Positions 20,764-21,185 of a stretch of DNA of 21,185 bases are shown one piece after another. The stretch's first letter is position 1, and each line of letters starts with the position of its first letter. Under the pieces are notes generated by a model. It saw only the letters and a list, made by a program, of their open reading frames with translations. It was not told the origin of the DNA and made no database searches. The position numbers were made by a program, and so were the translations under genes. Origin of the DNA: SVTX01 sp045542075 (GTDB lineage: Bacteria > Bacillota > Clostridia > Oscillospirales > CAG-272); assembly GCA_045542075.1 (NCBI GenBank), contig JAZQKI010000027.1:1-21185 (forward strand), in the 5' to 3' direction.

Positions 20764-20873
20764 GCCCCGCTAAAGTTCACGGAGGCATCGAACCTCCGTG
20801 AACTTTGGGAATCAGAACTCTTACCAAATTCGAGGACGAATTTGGTGTACGAGTTCGATTCTCCGTGCGGGGC
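20764..20873. other. Structured element: 7-bp closing stem around two long palindromes
   Basis: GCCCCGC (20764-20770) pairs with GCGGGGC (20867-20873). Inside is a perfect 14-bp hairpin with a 7-base loop (20772-20785 with 20793-20806, loop CATCGAA). It is followed by a long imperfect one, GAATC...GAACTC...ACCAAATTCG with AGGA as loop (20809-20861). Both arms carry T-loop-like TTCGA sequences on one strand or the other. It is not a valid tRNA: there is no D arm or anticodon arm. Confidence 0.6.
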
Positions 20874-20876
20874 GAC

Positions 20877-20918
20877 AAAAAAGCAGAGGAGATGCACAAG
20901 CATCTCCTCTGCTTTTTT
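20877..20918 (-). terminator. Intrinsic terminator of the tRNA-Met/tRNA-Glu transcript
   Basis: A 19-bp perfect stem AAAAAAGCAGAGGAGATGC (20877-20895) with its complement (20900-20918), loop ACAA, followed by a T run on the minus strand. It abuts the CCA end of tRNA-Glu. Confidence 0.92.
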
Positions 20919-20992
20919 GGTGACCCGTACGGGAATCGAACCCATGTTACAGCCGTGAAAGGGCCGTGTCTTAACCTCTTGACCAACGGGCC
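20918..20992 (-). tRNA. tRNA-Glu, anticodon UUC
   Basis: 75 nt including encoded CCA. The acceptor GGCCCGT pairs with ACGGGTC (one G-U). The anticodon loop is CTTTCAC and the T arm is TGGG-TTCGATT-CCCG. It is second in the transcript after tRNA-Met. Confidence 0.95.
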
Positions 20993-21016
20993 GGGAAAAG
21001 AAAAACCCTGTCGGGA

Positions 21017-21044
21017 TGCGGGAGAGAGTGTCCTCTCTCCCGCA
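21017..21044. other. Hairpin between the two tRNAs
   Basis: A 12-bp perfect stem TGCGGGAGAGAG/CTCTCTCCCGCA with loop TGTC. It is likely a processing or stabilising spacer, since tRNA-Glu lies downstream without its own clear promoter; partial termination is possible. Confidence 0.7.
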
Positions 21045-21045
21045 A

Positions 21046-21122
21046 TGGTAGCGGCGACTGGATTTGAACCGGTGACACCGCGGGTATGAACCGCGTGCTC
21101 TAGCCAACTGAGCTACGCCGCC
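21046..21122 (-). tRNA. tRNA-Met, anticodon CAU (elongator-like)
   Basis: 77 nt including encoded CCA. The acceptor GGCGGCG pairs with CGCCGCT. The anticodon loop is TTCATAC, and the D arm GCTCAGTTGGCTAGAGC is typical of elongator tRNA-Met. A first base pair and the anticodon stem lacking the three G-C pairs of initiator tRNA argue against fMet. tRNA-Ile with modified CAU is less likely. Confidence 0.93.
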
Positions 21123-21144
21123 ATGTCCTCGACAGGCACGAGTT

Positions 21145-21173
21145 ACTATACCACAGGAAAAGGGCCTTGTCAA
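21145..21173 (-). promoter_or_regulatory. Promoter of the tRNA-Met/tRNA-Glu transcript
   Basis: Minus strand: TTGACA (21168-21173), 17-bp spacer, TATAGT (21145-21150), 22 bp before the tRNA-Met 5' end. Confidence 0.9.
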
Positions 21174-21185
21174 CACTTTTTTTGC

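Noticed and set aside
20764..20876. Class II tRNA (Ser, Leu or Sec) on the plus strand, or tmRNA end
   Set aside because: The 7-bp acceptor-like stem and a T-loop-like sequence are present, but there is no D arm, no anticodon arm with U33, a bulged T stem, and GACA instead of NCCA.
20673..21176. Open frames through the tRNA cluster
   Set aside because: They read through tRNAs, hairpins and palindromes and are by-products of structured RNA sequence.

Overview
The window looks like the end of a contig from an uncultured low-to-mid GC Gram-positive anaerobe, most likely a Clostridia/Oscillospiraceae-type Firmicute. This is inferred from the set of genes (long-form HPF, PlsY, NfnAB, WG-repeat surface proteins), strong GGAGG ribosome binding sites, and many near-consensus sigma-A promoters (TTGACA, 17-bp spacer, TATAAT). 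The first 184 bases are not genomic as they stand: bases 101-184 are a DNBSEQ/MGI library adapter with a 10-base barcode, lying between two identical 100-bp copies of dnaA sequence. The left edge is therefore a sequencing or assembly chimera, and dnaA is cut off there.

Layout, left to right. (1) 185-1053: 5' two thirds of dnaA on the minus strand, with a clear promoter framed by a 10-bp inverted repeat. (2) 1395-2546: an unrecognised 383-residue protein. (3) 2704-5219: a minus-strand transcription/translation operon, rpmG-secE-nusG-rplK-rplA, from one consensus promoter. The secE has an unusual exported acidic insert. (4) 5565-8687: nfnA-nfnB (electron-bifurcating transhydrogenase) followed by a short-chain dehydrogenase. 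(5) 9016-9549: hpf on the plus strand, divergent from nfnA. (6) 9646-10886: a small lipoprotein and a REP-associated transposase whose own reading frame carries three copies of a REP-like palindrome. (7) 10961-11596: plsY. (8) 11759-15327: two tandem membrane-anchored WG-repeat proteins with near-identical promoters. (9) about 15370-16547: a 1.18-kb insert with imperfect terminal inverted repeats that splits the terminator lying between the second WG gene and ymdB. It carries a NUDIX hydrolase and a DUF559 nuclease-like gene, the latter itself bounded by an inverted pair of about 50-bp repeats. (10) 16588-18781: mnmE-ymdB. (11) 18909-20534: a second short-chain dehydrogenase and a membrane protein with an Ala/Pro/Glu tail. 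(12) 20651-21185: a cluster of tRNA-like palindromes next to tRNA-Glu(UUC) and tRNA-Met(CAU).

Most of the window is housekeeping: replication initiation, the translocase and elongation factors, ribosome hibernation, redox balance, phospholipid synthesis and tRNA modification. The accessory biology is concentrated in 10335-10886 and 15350-16565, where mobile repeats have become part of genes. There they supply in-frame codons, a Shine-Dalgarno sequence, a stop codon and protein tails. The nested NUDIX-DUF559 cassette in the split terminator is the best candidate for something undescribed.
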